Shown: positions 46,289 to 59,165 of the stretch, one piece after another
Layout of the letters: every line of letters starts with the position of its first letter
Position numbering within the stretch: the first letter of the stretch is position 1
DNA from: Molanna angustata
Lineage: Eukaryota; Arthropoda; Insecta; Trichoptera; Molannidae
DNA: 64,000 nucleotides
Assembly (NCBI GenBank): GCA_963576475.1
Contig: OY754972.1
Coordinates: 29,683,107 to 29,747,106 of the forward strand
Direction: 5' to 3'
Program-made: the position numbers and the translations under genes
Notes under the pieces: model-generated
Seen by the model: the letters and a program-made list of their open reading frames with translations, nothing else
Databases searched by the model: none
Told to the model about the DNA's origin: nothing

Positions 46289-46677
46289 TTCCAACTAGAT
46301 CATTTAATTTTCTATAAAAAATATGAACATTGTAGTAGTACCTGCATCTCAAACTTATTTAACAATTTTTCTAAAAATTGAATTTAGTAACGACATCGTT
46401 TCATACAATTTGTAAGGCAGTATACACTACACAATATCTCACTCTATAATTTGATACTTAATCTCCAAACATACATACCTACCTATTCTCCCTACTATCT
46501 ACTGACCTCTATACTATCCTATCCTAACATACATAGGTACCTACATGTTTTATATAGAAATCAAAATATCTTAAAATATTTATTGATTTGTGTTTGTGTT
46601 TATAGTTTGATACGTATTCTTCAATTATGCATACTGTCGCCATCGACAGTTGGATCTCATGTGTTACATGCAACTAG
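46289..46677 (+). mobile_element. HINE 3' portion, diverged
   Basis: Starts inside the family at CCAACTAGATCATTTAATTTTC and ends with ATCGACAGTTGGATCTC, the hairpin and CAACTAG. 5' half missing. Confidence 0.85.
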
Positions 46678-47529
46678 TATGATAAATTGTCAATATTTAA
46701 ATTCCTTTGATATGTATAATCAATAGTTTTTCCTTAATATTGTGTTAATTTACTAATGTTGGCAGGTACCTACTAGTAACTACTTCGCCGTCTCATGGAA
46801 AAAAATATAATATTGTTTCCTTATTGAAGCATGCCTAAATGTGAATTAGAGTACCTACCTAAGTAAAATAATATGTATATTGTTGAGTACACGTACAATG
46901 AAGTAAGTCAGCAATAAAGTGCGGTACAGAAATAGACCGTATGTATTTACCAACGTAGAAACAACACTCTCATAAGTTTGCGATCCGGAATTCATGTTAA
47001 TTGCTCGGGTGTTCGCGCGTTTCCGTCCGTCTTTGTGCACATACATACATACATACACACAAACAAACATTCATACACTTCTTTTTTTTATTAAGTCCAG
47101 CTCGAGCTTATAACCGCTGCCAAGCAGAGTTCGTATACCTAATATTCGCATTCACGGTCAAAGTAACATAAAAAAGTTTTGACGTGATGTTTGCTGACAT
47201 GGATTTGTCAGAGATTAAGCAAATGCTTATTTTTGTTGGAACACAAAACATACCAAAAAAGTATCGAGTAATTTATTATTTTAATGCTGAAAAGTATTTC
47301 AAATCTGCTCTTTCTATAGCAAAAATATCAAATATTTTCATATCGTTTACTATGCAATATTGGGTTTCTTATATCTATTAAAGATGTGTTTACCCTCCAG
47401 AACGAAATACTGAAGACATATGTTTCACTATTTTTATCTAAAAATTTTATTTTTTAAACAATTTCCATTATAGACAATGCATACCTACTTTAAGTTTCGT
47501 CGTTACGTTTTCGTGTGTATTACGTATAG
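46678..47529. other. No recognised gene
   Basis: Contains CATA repeats (about 47041-47057) and a 65-codon frame (47184-47381) without splice or codon support. Confidence 0.4.
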
Positions 47530-47745
47530 TTATCGGAAAACAACTTGAGCCAGTCACGTGTGGGAGCGTAGAGCGCAAATATGTGTCTTTTTGCTTGTTT
47601 GGTACATGTGCAGACCCCTCCCCCCGCCTCCACGACGAAAAGGCTCAAGAATTTGGACGGAAAATATACCTACTTACCTACTACGAAAATTTGATTTCTG
47701 GTCTGCGATTTTATCTGTTAAAACTTTCAAAGTGCTCTCACGATC
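47530..47745 (+). repeat. Old interspersed repeat shared with 35290-35480
   Basis: See the other copy: GAGCGCAAATATGTGTC, TTTTTGCTTGTTTGGT, then CCCCTCCCCCCGCC and AAAAGGCTCAAGAATTT. Confidence 0.5.
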
Positions 47746-48324
47746 CGGAACATTGGTTTTAAAGAATGTACAGGTACAATAATATTGTCATAATTGTCTC
47801 TGTATTGGTTACATAGATGATATTGTCAAAAGTATCTTCCTAGTACCTACCCAACTGCAGACAATTGTGTCATCATAATATTATTTCTCTCTGATTTTTT
47901 GACTTTGTTATTTTTACTTTATATTTGATATGCTGAATATTTTTTTAATTTTAATATTTATTAATATTAAAGTCTACCATAGATAAAATCATTTAATTTT
48001 AATTATTGCAAAGTCATTCATCTCCGATACAGGTTCAACCGTTCAACCATAGTGCGATGAAATGTATGTTTGTAAGTTTAACATATCAATAATTAAATAA
48101 ATCAATTCATTAAAGGATTGTTGACCTTTCAAGAATCGCACTAACTACGAAGTGTACTAGTGCACTAACCATGTACCTAGTGAAGAGTTTAGTGTTGGCC
48201 ACAAACCACTTGTTTTTTACTCATACCTACAGACAAATATTGCGTTATTGAATTTAAATTTTCAAATTATCATTGTTACGTTTATTTTTTAAAAGAATGA
48301 ATATGTTCTTGTAACAAGTCCATA
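47746..48324. other. AT-rich DNA with a MITE end
   Basis: 48175-48218 is the complement of AAGTGGTTTGTGGCCAACACTAAACTCTTCACTAGG, the terminus family of 29306 and 43972. Otherwise nothing. Confidence 0.4.
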
Positions 48325-48505
48325 TACATCCTTATCATCATCATCACCAATGGCACTACAGCTCATCATGAGCCTTAGTCTCCTCAAGAACTTTCCGCCA
48401 TTCCACGCGGTCTATCGCCCACACTCCAATTTATTCCAAATAGCTATTTTGGTTGCTTTCAGGTCTCTTTCTACACCATCTATCCACCCTAATTTCGGTA
48501 CATCC
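48325..48505 (-). pseudogene. LINE 3' end with ATC-repeat tail
   Basis: Minus strand reads WAIDRVEWRKVLEETKAHDEL and a stop, then GATGATGATGA. This matches the typical RW.DR..WR..LEEAKAHxGL ending of insect LINE ORF2 proteins. Confidence 0.62.
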
Positions 48506-48510
48506 TTATA

Positions 48511-48563
48511 CATTCCCTAAATTAACCATAAATGCTTGTGCTATAGTTGAACGAAATCGGTCG
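48511..48563 (-). mobile_element. SINE family A tail fragment
   Basis: Complement of CGACCGATTTCGTTCAAC..AGCACAAGCATTTATGG..TTTAGGGAATG, the post-tRNA body of family A. Confidence 0.6.
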
Positions 48564-48629
48564 TGCTTCTGTGCATATTGTCCAGGTTATTATTTTTTCG
48601 AATAAAAAAATAAATCGCCATTATATGTA

Positions 48630-49125
48630 TACAAATATTTCGAGGCAAGCAAAGCTCGCGGTGCACAATAGAATCGTTGTACCGACTCTTATATATGCTA
48701 GTGAGACATGGACATGGCAGAAGACGCATGAAAGTAGAATAAACGCGGTTAAAATGGAGGTCACTAAGACAAATGCGTGGTAAAACGGTATATGTGATAG
48801 AATTAGAAATGAGGATATTAGACGAGAATGTATGAAGGATAAAAATAAATGCCTGAAAATGGTTTGGTCACAAAGAAATAATGAGTGATAACCGTCTGAC
48901 GAAAAAAGTATATAAGGCTGATAAAAAAGCAACGAAAAATAGAGGTCGGCCAGAGAAAATTTGGCACGATCACATAAATATAATTTTGAAAGATGGAGAC
49001 GTTAGAAGTAAGATAACAGAAGATGTATGGACGTGAACGAAGCGAGAAATGTATGTCAAGAGAGAGGAGTCTGGCGTTCGATTCTCTCTGCCTACCCCAA
49101 ATAGGGAAAGGGCGTGATGGTATGA
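48630..49125 (+). pseudogene. Decayed LINE ORF2 C-terminal part
   Basis: 48643-48771 reads RQAKLAVHNRIVVPTLIYASETWTW.. and ESRINAV. After frame breaks it reads RIRNEDIRRECMKD, then NRLTKKVYKAD, then NRGRPEKIWHDHI and EESGVRFSLP. The order VPTLxYxSETW, RNxDxRxxC, LTKxxYxA, GRPRKxWxDHI is the C-terminal plan of common lepidopteran LINEs. It ends in CGTGATGGTATGATATGGTA. Several frameshifts and stops. Confidence 0.72.
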
Positions 49126-49130
49126 TATGG

Positions 49131-50481
49131 TAAGAAATAAATCGACCAAGTTGTATAGGTATATATTATGAGTAGCGTCTAGCCCCTGAGTTTCTTTTCT
49201 GCATTCTTAGGTTAGGTTTAAGTTTGTGTATAATAATAATAGCGACTCGCGTGAGCGAGTTGCTTTATAAATTGAATTATAAATTATTATAAATTAAATA
49301 TATAATATTCTTTTAATTTTTCGCATTTAATATAAAATTTCACAGCTCATTTGACTTAATACTACGAGATCTCAACCAATCAGAGAGCCAACCGGAAACA
49401 GAATGCAAACGGGTAGATTCAGATTATAGACTCTAGTTATATTATGTAGGTCGGTGTATTTACCTAATCCTTTTTATTAAAAATTAAAATAAAAATGTTT
49501 ATTTTTCATGTTCCAGATATATCAATACATACATACCTAGTTATATATATAAGTATAATGTATTTTGTTTTTACTCTTATCTAACATAATATTCTGACTG
49601 ACATATGTCTAAACACGAGTCATCATTAATTTTATCTCTGAGAAACATGCTCCAACAAAATTATCAAGAATTTCGACTTTGGATAATAATATGCATGAAC
49701 CTACCTAATTCAGTTCCTCGCTAAATTTAAATTTTGTTTTGCATGTTAACAGAAAATAATAATATTCGTTATTGGCAAAATGATTTTTTCTTAATAAATA
49801 TTTTTAAGACCTTATGAATTGTTTTATTCCAAGAAGATGTTAAAAATATTTTATCCATGCACATCCATGAATATGTACGTAGTTAGGTAGGTACCTACTT
49901 TTATTGATAAAATGTCATTCAATATGTACCTAATGAAATAAAATATTGTTATTCACAAAGCAAGCACTATTATTTAACGAAATAATCGAATAAATCTAGA
50001 TGTTCAAATATTAGTTAAATAGTTCTAGCACTTCAAAATGGATATCGAATTTGATATAAATATTTTATCAAAATTCGTTATTTTACGGATTACGCGTATA
50101 TCACATGTTTTCATTTGTAACATTGACTCGATTGCCCAATAAATTATAAAGTAGTCATAATAATTGTATTTTTATGATCATTGTAAAATTTATTAATTGC
50201 TTCAATTATCCGAACTGAACTGAAATACATAAATTATATTACTGCTAATCGCCTGAATAAATCTCAATCTTTATTATAAGATCTGTTTTCACTCCTAGTC
50301 CTTCACTTCTAGTCTTGCCAGTCAGAACTGGTAGGTAATTAATGTTAATGAGACTAGTATATGTCCAAATTTAACTGTCTATTTATTATTATCAGCTTTT
50401 CCAGACACGCTTTTTTATTTGACTTCACCTGTCTGTCCGTACTGAAATTTTGCAATTGATTTAAACTGACTTCCCGACCAT
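49131..50481. other. AT-rich DNA, nothing recognised
   Basis: No repeat family or coding signal recognised in about 1.35 kb. Confidence 0.45.
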
Positions 50482-50484
50482 TTA

Positions 50485-51418
50485 GGGCCGGTTTTATAAA
50501 CGTCCGTTAGTTAGATTTCAGACCAAACAAACCGAAATTTGATACAAATGGTCTATATTTCGTCTTATAACAATCCGTTAGTTAAATTTTAGTAAAATTT
50601 TACTGATAGCCTTTACCGACGGTCGGACCACCGATTAAGCGTTCGTTAACGATAAGTTATGGAAGGATTGAGTTTTACCACACTTGTTTTTTTATGTTGC
50701 GGTACATTTTTAATATTACGAATATTTTGAAATATACTGTTTTATATTTTTTGGATTTTTATATTGAATTGCTTTTTTTCGATAAAAAATGTCGGCCGAC
50801 AGTGATTTTGAATAACCGAAACGAATTTGATTACAAGTTTGTGTTTGACCAAATATTTTATTATTTTTTACACTGAATTTCGTTTTATTTTATTTTAATC
50901 ATTTTTTCAAAACTTTCAATAAAAATAAAAAAAAATATTTAAAAAAATGAATGAAAAAATAATTGTAACTAGTACCTACATATGCATTAATTTATAAATT
51001 TCATTTTAATGCCATAAATTAGGCATAAATGCTTGTGATATAAGTGAACAAAATCAGTTGAGGCGAGATTTGAACCCGCGTCCACTGAATAACTAATCCA
51101 GCGCGCTAGCTAAATAATAAAGGATTATCACCATTTTTGTAATTTTTTGATATTGTTTGAAGTACGCAAAATAATTAATCATTCTCTGTTTATATATTGC
51201 AATGACAGCACTGCTTTATTCATTACAATCCATTGTAGTCCATTACAAATCTATTGAAAATCCATTGTAGTCTAATTAGACTGTAACTGTCAAATAAACG
51301 GACAGTTAAAATAGTTTTATAATACCGCCGATAGTAATATCTACTTAGGAACATTCATCCGTTAGTAAATCGTTAACATACTTACGAATATTTGGTCTTT
51401 CGTTTATAAGACCGGCCC
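50485..51418. mobile_element. PIF/Harbinger-like MITE with TTA duplication
   Basis: Terminal inverted repeats GGGCCGGTTTTATAAACG (50485) and the complement of CGTTTATAAGACCGGCCC (51401-51418), flanked by TTA at 50482-50484 and TTA at 51419-51421. A 3-bp TTA target site and G-rich ends fit PIF/Harbinger. Inner parts also pair loosely (CGTCCGTTAGTTAGATTTCAGACC against GGTCTTTCG). No transposase; a 60-codon frame at 50694-50876 is not recognisable. A SINE A copy sits inside at about 51010. Confidence 0.75.
51010..51112 (-). mobile_element. SINE family A nested in the Harbinger-like MITE
   Basis: Complement reads CGCGCTGGATTAGTTATTCAGTGG, ACGCGGGTTCAAATCTCGCC, GATTTTGTTCAC and CAAGCATTTATG. Its insertion post-dates the MITE. 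Confidence 0.78.
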
Positions 51419-51423
51419 TTAGA

Positions 51424-52267
51424 GCTCTGAAAGTTTGATAAAATTGAACAATTTTGTATTTCATACAAACTTAGTGTAATTGTTCGAGCAGGTGCCATTT
51501 AAATCGTATCACAATAGACTATAGAGTATGTATTTTCTGTATTTGAATTTGTGTGCAGTAGAAAACAACTGCGCTTGACATTATGTGTTTGGCACTGGCA
51601 GTATGAATGTAAACAATATACGGACTGGCGTGGTTTACTTCTATTCTTCATTTTAACTTGAATAGTGTCTTCAACATTAGTTTCATCGCAATCGGATGGT
51701 TGATATAGGAGTTCATCGCGAACATACAAACAAATATACGTACATCCTTTTTTATATATATATAGATATATTCAATTCTCCCCTTCTTGATATGTTTAAA
51801 AAAATAATATGTCAAGAAAATATTCAACCGAGACTCCAATTATAGAAATTCATTTTCTGACAACTGAATGTAATTTTTTGTTTTAAATTATTAACTTGAT
51901 ACATCAAGCGATAGTAAAAATTGCTTATAACGATCTTTAGCCTTACTCTTGAAACTCGAATCCGATCGCGATTTCAAATTTTCATTTAGAACTTACCTAT
52001 CTGTCGCCTGCGTACATTCAAATTAACGACTATTACTATAAAAACATACCTACCTACCACATTCATTCTTCGTTACAAATGTAGGTTCTTAGCGAGGATT
52101 TGCAGTGGAGAGTAAGGCCGTTGTTTCTCATTATTAAAATATATAGAAAGCTGTGAGGCACCGGCTTAGAATAGTGCTTCCACTCTTTTCTATTACTGTT
52201 TTCGAGTGTCCCGTAAGAGCCGGGTAATCGAAAATACAACAGGCAACAATAACATCTGACATAGTTC
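51424..52267. other. AT-rich DNA, nothing recognised
   Basis: The minus-strand frames 51499-51729 and 51648-51839 overlap and have no supporting features. 51990-52050 carries chance-like splice strings (complement of AACTTACC and TTTTTATAG). Confidence 0.4.
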
Positions 52268-52430
52268 AGCAATGAGGTTCACTACCCATTCTGAATGTAG
52301 TGCCTTTTTAGGTGAGACGAGACTGGTGTGTGGGTATACACATATGTGTTGCAATGCACACCCGCACACCTTTCGCTGGTTACCCCACATTGTGGGATAT
52401 GCCGTGATGGTATGAATGAAGGAATGAATG
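52268..52430 (+). repeat. LINE 3'-end-like repeat
   Basis: Second copy of the repeat at 29905-30080, with a better preserved tail GTATGAATGAAGGAATGAATGAA. Confidence 0.65.
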
Positions 52431-52970
52431 AAATTCTCTACATATCTTCTCATCATTTTTCATACACAAATACAACCGTCTAGTATGAACAAAGTTTAAA
52501 CTACTTTTTCAATTGTAAATGGTAGTCCACTATTTTGCGTTAAGCGTTCACTTCAAGTTTTCTGGAGATTGCATCTAGCTTCATATTAAAATGTAGCTCT
52601 CCATTCTCTCTCAAATACCAGCTATTTTCTCAATCTTATTGGATGAATAATCGAACTGGAAATTGCCTTGATCGATCCAGTAAGAATACAGCCAGCATAC
52701 CTCGACCTAGTTATCCTGAAAGGAAAATAAATGCCAATATTAACACTTTCCCAACTGAAAAAGTTTTGGATATTTAACTTTATCCTACTGGGAGAATCAT
52801 CCGGGAATAAGATACCAACTCAGCTGTTCTCATATTGCGATATTTGTACTTTTCAATCGAACCAATATCATCACCATACAAACACGTTCATAAACTAAAA
52901 AGTGGACATTAGTGAACATTTGTCTATCTATATAAAAATGTTAATTTGAGTGGAATATAATATTTTCACT
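52431..52970. other. Spacer
   Basis: 52653-52731 (plus) reads ELEIALIDPVRIQPAYLDLV.. and a stop, preceded by a stop. Unassigned and probably decayed. Confidence 0.35.
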
Positions 52971-53618
52971 AACCGACTTCCAAAAACGTAAGAGGTTATC
53001 AATTCGACGTGAATTTTTTTTTGTATGTTCAGCGATTTCTTTATCACGTTGGCCGAATTCGATGATTCTTTTTTCATTAGAAATGGGGTGTCTTCGGATT
53101 GGTCCAATTTCAATTTAGTCAATATAATATAACCATGGTATCCATAAGAAATTCATCAAACATTTCAATTTGCACTACAACAAAAAGAACTCTTTACAAC
53201 ATTGTCCGATTTTAGTGATATCTTTTTTAATATGAAGGGATTGCTTCAGAGATGATCACACATACAAATTTCATTCAGAAGGAAATATGAAACTCTTAAA
53301 TTTAAGTTACTTAAGTCGTCTGCAATAAATAATATTTTTCATCACGTCATCCGAATTCCATGATTCCTTTTTTATTAGAAAGGGATTACTTCTGGGGTAT
53401 TTCCATCTGAACTAAATTGAGAAATTTGATGATGGCAATCAGGAAAAATCATGAAACTCATCATTTTGCGAAGAATTTGCTTCTTAACGTATAGTTACAT
53501 TGTATGAAAGATAATATTACAACATACATACCATCACGCCATATCCTTCATGGGGTAGGCAGAGAGAACCGAACACCGCATTTTCCTATCTTGACATACA
53601 TTCATTTTGAAGTCGGTT
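52971..53618. repeat. Element bounded by AACCGACTTC inverted ends
   Basis: AACCGACTTC (52971-52980) and its complement GAAGTCGGTT (53609-53618) bound about 650 bp. Inside are two diverged direct repeats: ATCACGTTGGCCGAATTCGATGATTC at 53042 and ATCACGTCATCCGAATTCCATGATTC at 53340. The motif is abundant in lepidopteran DNA as I recall. Class unknown. Confidence 0.5.
53521..53600 (-). repeat. LINE 3' tail, antisense
   Basis: ACATACATACCATCACGCCAT, GGGGTAGGCAGAGAG and CCTATCTTGACATACAT are the complement of a LINE end such as that at 49075-49125 (CTCTCTGCCTACCCCAAATAGG..CGTGATGGTATG). Confidence 0.6.
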
Positions 53619-54648
53619 TTTTTATGAAATATTATTGAATACCGGTTTCATACGAGTATCAAAAAATGGCAATCCTTGTCATCAAAATTCGTTAAACTTT
53701 TCAACAAAAATAAAATTAATAGTTAGGTACTTTATTTTCATAAAATTGTTGATAATCTTGTTGTTTCATAAAATTCCATCGTAAGATTTCATCAAATTTA
53801 ACTATTTTCCCTAGCTACAATCATTTTTTATTTTTTGCTGACTTATTTCAGTAAAATATTTCGAATTCAATATTAGATATAGGTATTTATTTTTTGCCTT
53901 CATATTGAGTCTTCGTAATTAATTTTTAACAAAATCTGCCTTTTGATTTCATATTGATTATATGACGTATATAATATTTGCACTTCTGTTTTAGGTGAAT
54001 TAAAAAAAATCACAATTTAAATCTGGGTCTACCTTTTTTAAATCAGCATAATGACCGCTCTGTAGCCGACTATTATGTGAGGTTCCTCTATCGAGTCAGT
54101 TTTAGAATCCATGTTGCAATCCGACACCTCCAAGCTGTAAGACGCATCACCTATATGTTATCTTGATTTATAACTTCAACAAAATAAAACTTCTCCTTCG
54201 CCTTTGAAGATAAACCAAACTGAGCGACGTTTATTCCTTCGTCTTCTTAATGGTTCTGTTTCTATATCTTGTACCAACTCTTATCTTCTAACTTCTAAAT
54301 TCTAAATCTATATCTTCTAACTACTCGGTACAGTTGGTACTAAGGTTTGACATATTCAGGAAGAATCGCGACACATTGGAGTGATTTTTGACGTAATTCA
54401 TTAGGTGGTAAAATCGCGCTCCTCGATCATCTTAAGGTCAACAGAACTATTATAAATAAATCCATTGTTTTACTCATATATTAGATACAGTCAATTGTCA
54501 AGGGGCTTACAAAGGTTCGTCCGAACCCTTTGTTAAAAACGTGTAATATTACTCAGTGGTTTCGTATATTTTAAAACACTACTATACTAGAGCCATTTGC
54601 TCTAGGCAAACGATCAAATTTAGGGTAGGTATGTTCTGATTTAACTAA
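53619..54648. other. AT-rich DNA, nothing recognised
   Basis: No coding or repeat signal beyond short A/T-rich direct strings. Confidence 0.4.
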
Positions 54649-54830
54649 GGGATGTTCCGATACGCACTCGGTATATCGAATTAGTCTTGCATCGAGTACG
54701 TTACCAAGTGCGATTCGGAACATCCCCGAACGTTCTCGGAAACTACTCGGAAACTTGGAACGTTCTCAGAAACTGCTCGAGCAGTTTCCGAGAAAACTGC
54801 TCGAGCATGAGCCGTTTCCCGGGGATAGCA
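54649..54830. repeat. GC-richer hairpin and palindrome cluster
   Basis: GGGATGTTCCGATACGCACT (54649) pairs with the complement of the sequence ending GATTCGGAACATCCC (54726): a 25-bp stem with about 4 mismatches. Next come repeated CTCGGAAACT units and the perfect 20-bp palindrome GAAACTGCTCGAGCAGTTTC (54769-54788). Confidence 0.75.
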
Positions 54831-56912
54831 AGTTGGCCAGTTTTACTTACATAATATAATCTGTGGCCAGTTTGTTGGTAGACGTGTGCTAGTCATGACA
54901 CAAGATTACCGGGCGAAAGTTTTCTGTTAACTAACCCTTTGTTAAATATTATGCATATCACCGCTGGATACTCCAATGTCCCAGATTATGGAGTTCCTTA
55001 AATGATCACGTAGGGTCTTCCCAGCAATTTGTACGTAATAATATTCGCACTTCGACTGTCCTAAGCAAACTTTTTTGTCCATTTAAGAATCATTAGATGA
55101 ATTGCAAATATAATATAAACTTTACGAGATTTTTTCAATTAATAACTAACTACCTACGTAGTATGAGGGTTGCTAGAACGTATTGGTGGTTGCGAGTTAC
55201 GGTTTTATATAATAAATTATGTTAATTTTGAAATGATTTTATTATGTTTTCATCTTTATCGAGGCCTCACCACAATAATAAATACAAAAGGATTTTCACA
55301 TCACAAGAAACGAAGCTAGTACAGGGTACCTAGGTAGGTATATTGTTTTGTGTATGGAGGCGTCAAATTTTCAAATTTGGTTTTCATTGTTTTAACGAAC
55401 GTGATTTCTGACGTAATTCAATTTTAGTATCACGTTGTTTCATGTGAAATCTCTTCTTACTCGTGTATTTTATTTTATTATTATTTTATTACACCTTAGT
55501 GTTTATATTTTGTCACACATCGTGTTTGTTGGTACCTACCTACCTACCTGTTCTACCTTCTCATTTAAATTTTAGAATACCTACCTTCCTATTCATTTAA
55601 ATTTTCAATTACTAATCTATTCATTTTTTGTACCTACCTGTTTATTTAATTTTTCTAATACCTACTGACCTATTCATTCAATGCTTTATATTCCTATCTA
55701 TCTACTTATTTAATTTTTATGTCTATCGATCCATTTAAATTTTCTATTACCTATCCTACCCTCCTACCCATAAACTTATAGTCCATAATAGTCTACTTCA
55801 CCCGAATCGATATAAGCAGATATTGATCACATTTGTAAAATAACTTTTCATTTTTTGAAAATATAAAAATTACGAAACTCGAAATTAAAAAATATTAGGT
55901 TTTCTACTACATAGTAAACATGCCTGTAGTTTTCCATGTTTCTGTATTACAGATTTTTCAAAAAAACTTTTGCTTTTTGTAAGTATTGAGATTTTTACAA
56001 AATATATAGATACCTACTTGTGTTTAGTAGGTATTTTAAATTCGTAGTCTATTGAATATGAGAATAGTATTTTCGTCAGAAAAGGGAGAGAATAGCTTTA
56101 TACGTTCTCTGTGTCTAACACGGATGGGGAAACGACTTAATATTATGTATGTGAGCAAATCAAAAGAAAGTCGACTCGCATCGTCACCTCTATATTGAAA
56201 ATAAATAGGTAAGTTGATTCGTACGTGGGTACATAATCGCTAAAAATATATTATTTTACAAGCGAGAAAATTTTGCTTTTGATAAAAGAGCACCTTAGTA
56301 GACGTGTTGCGTTCGTCACCATCTTCCTCTAGCATAATATATTTCATTAACAGAATGATATTCTACATACATCAAAATTTCACTTTCGTTACGCTCCTAT
56401 TCATGATTATATCAGTCTCGCTCTTTCTTTATTGCTGAAAAGCGGAAGTCCTTTTCTCCTCGGAGGGATCTTTTAATATGTAATGTTTGAAGAATGTATG
56501 TGCATGCCGAGAATGGAGGCAGGTACATTATGTTAGAACCTACCTACTTACATTATATATTATTATGCTTACATATAAGTAATAAGTTACTGTCATATCA
56601 CTTTACGACAAGACACATTCTCTTGCCATACTTAAATACTGTTCCAGTGGTGAAATTTTAATGGATAACACATACATTCTCTTTTTCAGATAAATGAACA
56701 AATAAATTTCGAATACAAAAATATTCATTTATTTTTTTAACCGGAATTCTGCTTTTTTTCCAGTGTATTTTTGATTCTGATGGGCTCATGCATAGTTTTT
56801 TTAATAGGTGTCTGAATAAGTTATGCCAAAAAAATGTGACGTCATTTTTAAAAAGTCAAATCGAGTGAAAAAAAAAAATGAAATCATAATTGTCTTTTTT
56901 GGTGTTTCGTAG
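54831..56912. other. AT-rich DNA, nothing recognised
   Basis: 55530-55780 has diffuse CTACC/TTCATTTAAATTTT quasi-repeats (ACCTACCTACCTGTT, then CCTACCTTCCTATTCATTTAAATTTT and further irregular units of about 60 bp), an old tandem repeat. No coding signal. Confidence 0.4.
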
Positions 56913-57023
56913 GTAGTTGCCTGAGGCGTTCGTCGCACCCCAACTCTCTTCTTTACTCCCAACTCTGAACCCCGAAGCAATGCCTGTTGGGGGAGTGTCT
57001 GCGGGTGATTGATTTCCTATTGG
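56913..57023 (+). other. Candidate non-coding or terminal exon
   Basis: 111 nt between a good acceptor (TTTTTTGGTGTTTCGTAG) and a strong donor (ATTGG followed by GTGAGTACC). All three frames contain a stop; one reads LPEAFVAPQLSSLLPTLNP..AGD then TGA, starting just after GTAG. It could be a UTR exon or a chance pairing. GC content is raised. Confidence 0.25.
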
Positions 57024-57990
<967 letters not shown>

Positions 57991-58440
57991 AAAAACAATA
58001 TATGATTATTTTTTCAAATAAATGAAAGAGAAAAAAATAACATATACAAAAACAAACAACGTTGCATTTCAAAAGGACCATACCTGCATGCGGTGTTACT
58101 GGGAACCAAACCCCAGCACTTAATTTTCAGCAAAATCCTATTACTAGATATTATAAATCAAAATATGATCGTAATGATGGACAATCGGGCAATAAATAAC
58201 CTTAAAATCAATTTCCAATAAACAAATGATGTAATAAATTTAATTTAAATGGTTAAAAAGTAAGTAATGGAGAGTTAAAATATTTAATACCCTGTAATGC
58301 GATTGGTTTCCTTAAAAGTGAAGAAAATTTATGTTCTGTGAGTGTTTGTGGTAGAGACGCGAAACCAACGAATCTGTATAGTATAGTGTAAGTCAGAGAT
58401 ATCTGATTTTAAATAAGTGTCAAAGTAAGATATGCTAATC
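57991..58440. other. AT-rich spacer
   Basis: Nothing recognised. Confidence 0.45.
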
Positions 58441-58452
58441 AACTCTGAGAGT

Positions 58453-58584
58453 CATTTAGTCACAATTTCTTTTTCGTGAAGTATGTAGATATCTTAGAGA
58501 CAGATGTGGACGTGGTCCAGCAAGCCGGGCGGCCAGGTGGCCGATACCAAAATGGTAAAGTCTACCTTGGTACATTTGAATAGA
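58453..58584 (+). other. Small coding-like frame, unassigned
   Basis: After an in-frame TGA a 44-codon frame reads ESFSHNFFFVKYVDILETD, VDVVQQAGRPGGRYQNGKVY and LGTFE then TAG. It has a GC-rich patch (CAAGCCGGGCGGCCAGGTGG) and a donor-like AATG/GTAAAG inside. Composition is protein-like but it has no ATG or confirmed splice sites. Confidence 0.2.
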
Positions 58585-59003
58585 TTTAAATCTTCAATGA
58601 AAATTTTTTGCATTACGTGACGGCTTCATTTAAAACGCTTTACCGAGATTTACATAAATTGGTTTAAATCTATGTCGGAGCGACAGCAGCCGCCTATGTA
58701 CCTACCTAATATCTCAAATGACAAACTTTCTTGCGACATGACGGCGAGATTAAATTCAGAAACGTTGATAAAAAAATCAAACCGTACTATCGACACCTTT
58801 TTATTTTCTTCAATAGTCTTTTTAATTTACTTTGGGGTTGATATGCTTAAAAACAAGTTTTTTCTCCAATTTTCATACACACTTTGTTTGTTAGATACAT
58901 TATAAATTTACTGGTTTTAAGTAATTCTCGAATGACAATAAGCTCGCCATATCTACAATTACATAAATATATTTAAAAAAATCTTGTGTCAATATGTCCG
59001 AAA
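58585..59003. other. AT-rich spacer
   Basis: The 77-codon frame 58672-58905 has no supporting signal. Confidence 0.4.
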
Positions 59004-59165
59004 AATAGATGGATCAATGGCAGAGCGGTTAGCGCGCTGGGCTAGCAGTGGTCGCGAGTTCGAATCCTGCCTCGACCGATTTTGTTCACCTATAGCACAA
59101 GCTTTTATGCTTATTTTTTATTTATTTAGGAAGTTCGTGAGGATATTTGTATGCAGGTACATACT
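59004..59165 (+). mobile_element. SINE family A
   Basis: A box ATGGCAGAGCGGTTAGCGCG and B box GAGTTCGAATCCTGCC, then GACCGATTTTGTTCACCTATAG. Four bases are missing in the anticodon-arm region (GCTAGCAGTGG for GTTAGTAATCCAGGGG). 3' body diverged. Confidence 0.82.

Noticed and set aside
51999..52040. 39-nt minus-strand exon between AGATAG/GTAAGT and TTTTTATAG
   Set aside because: Too short, frames mostly closed, and such splice-like strings are common in this AT-rich sequence.
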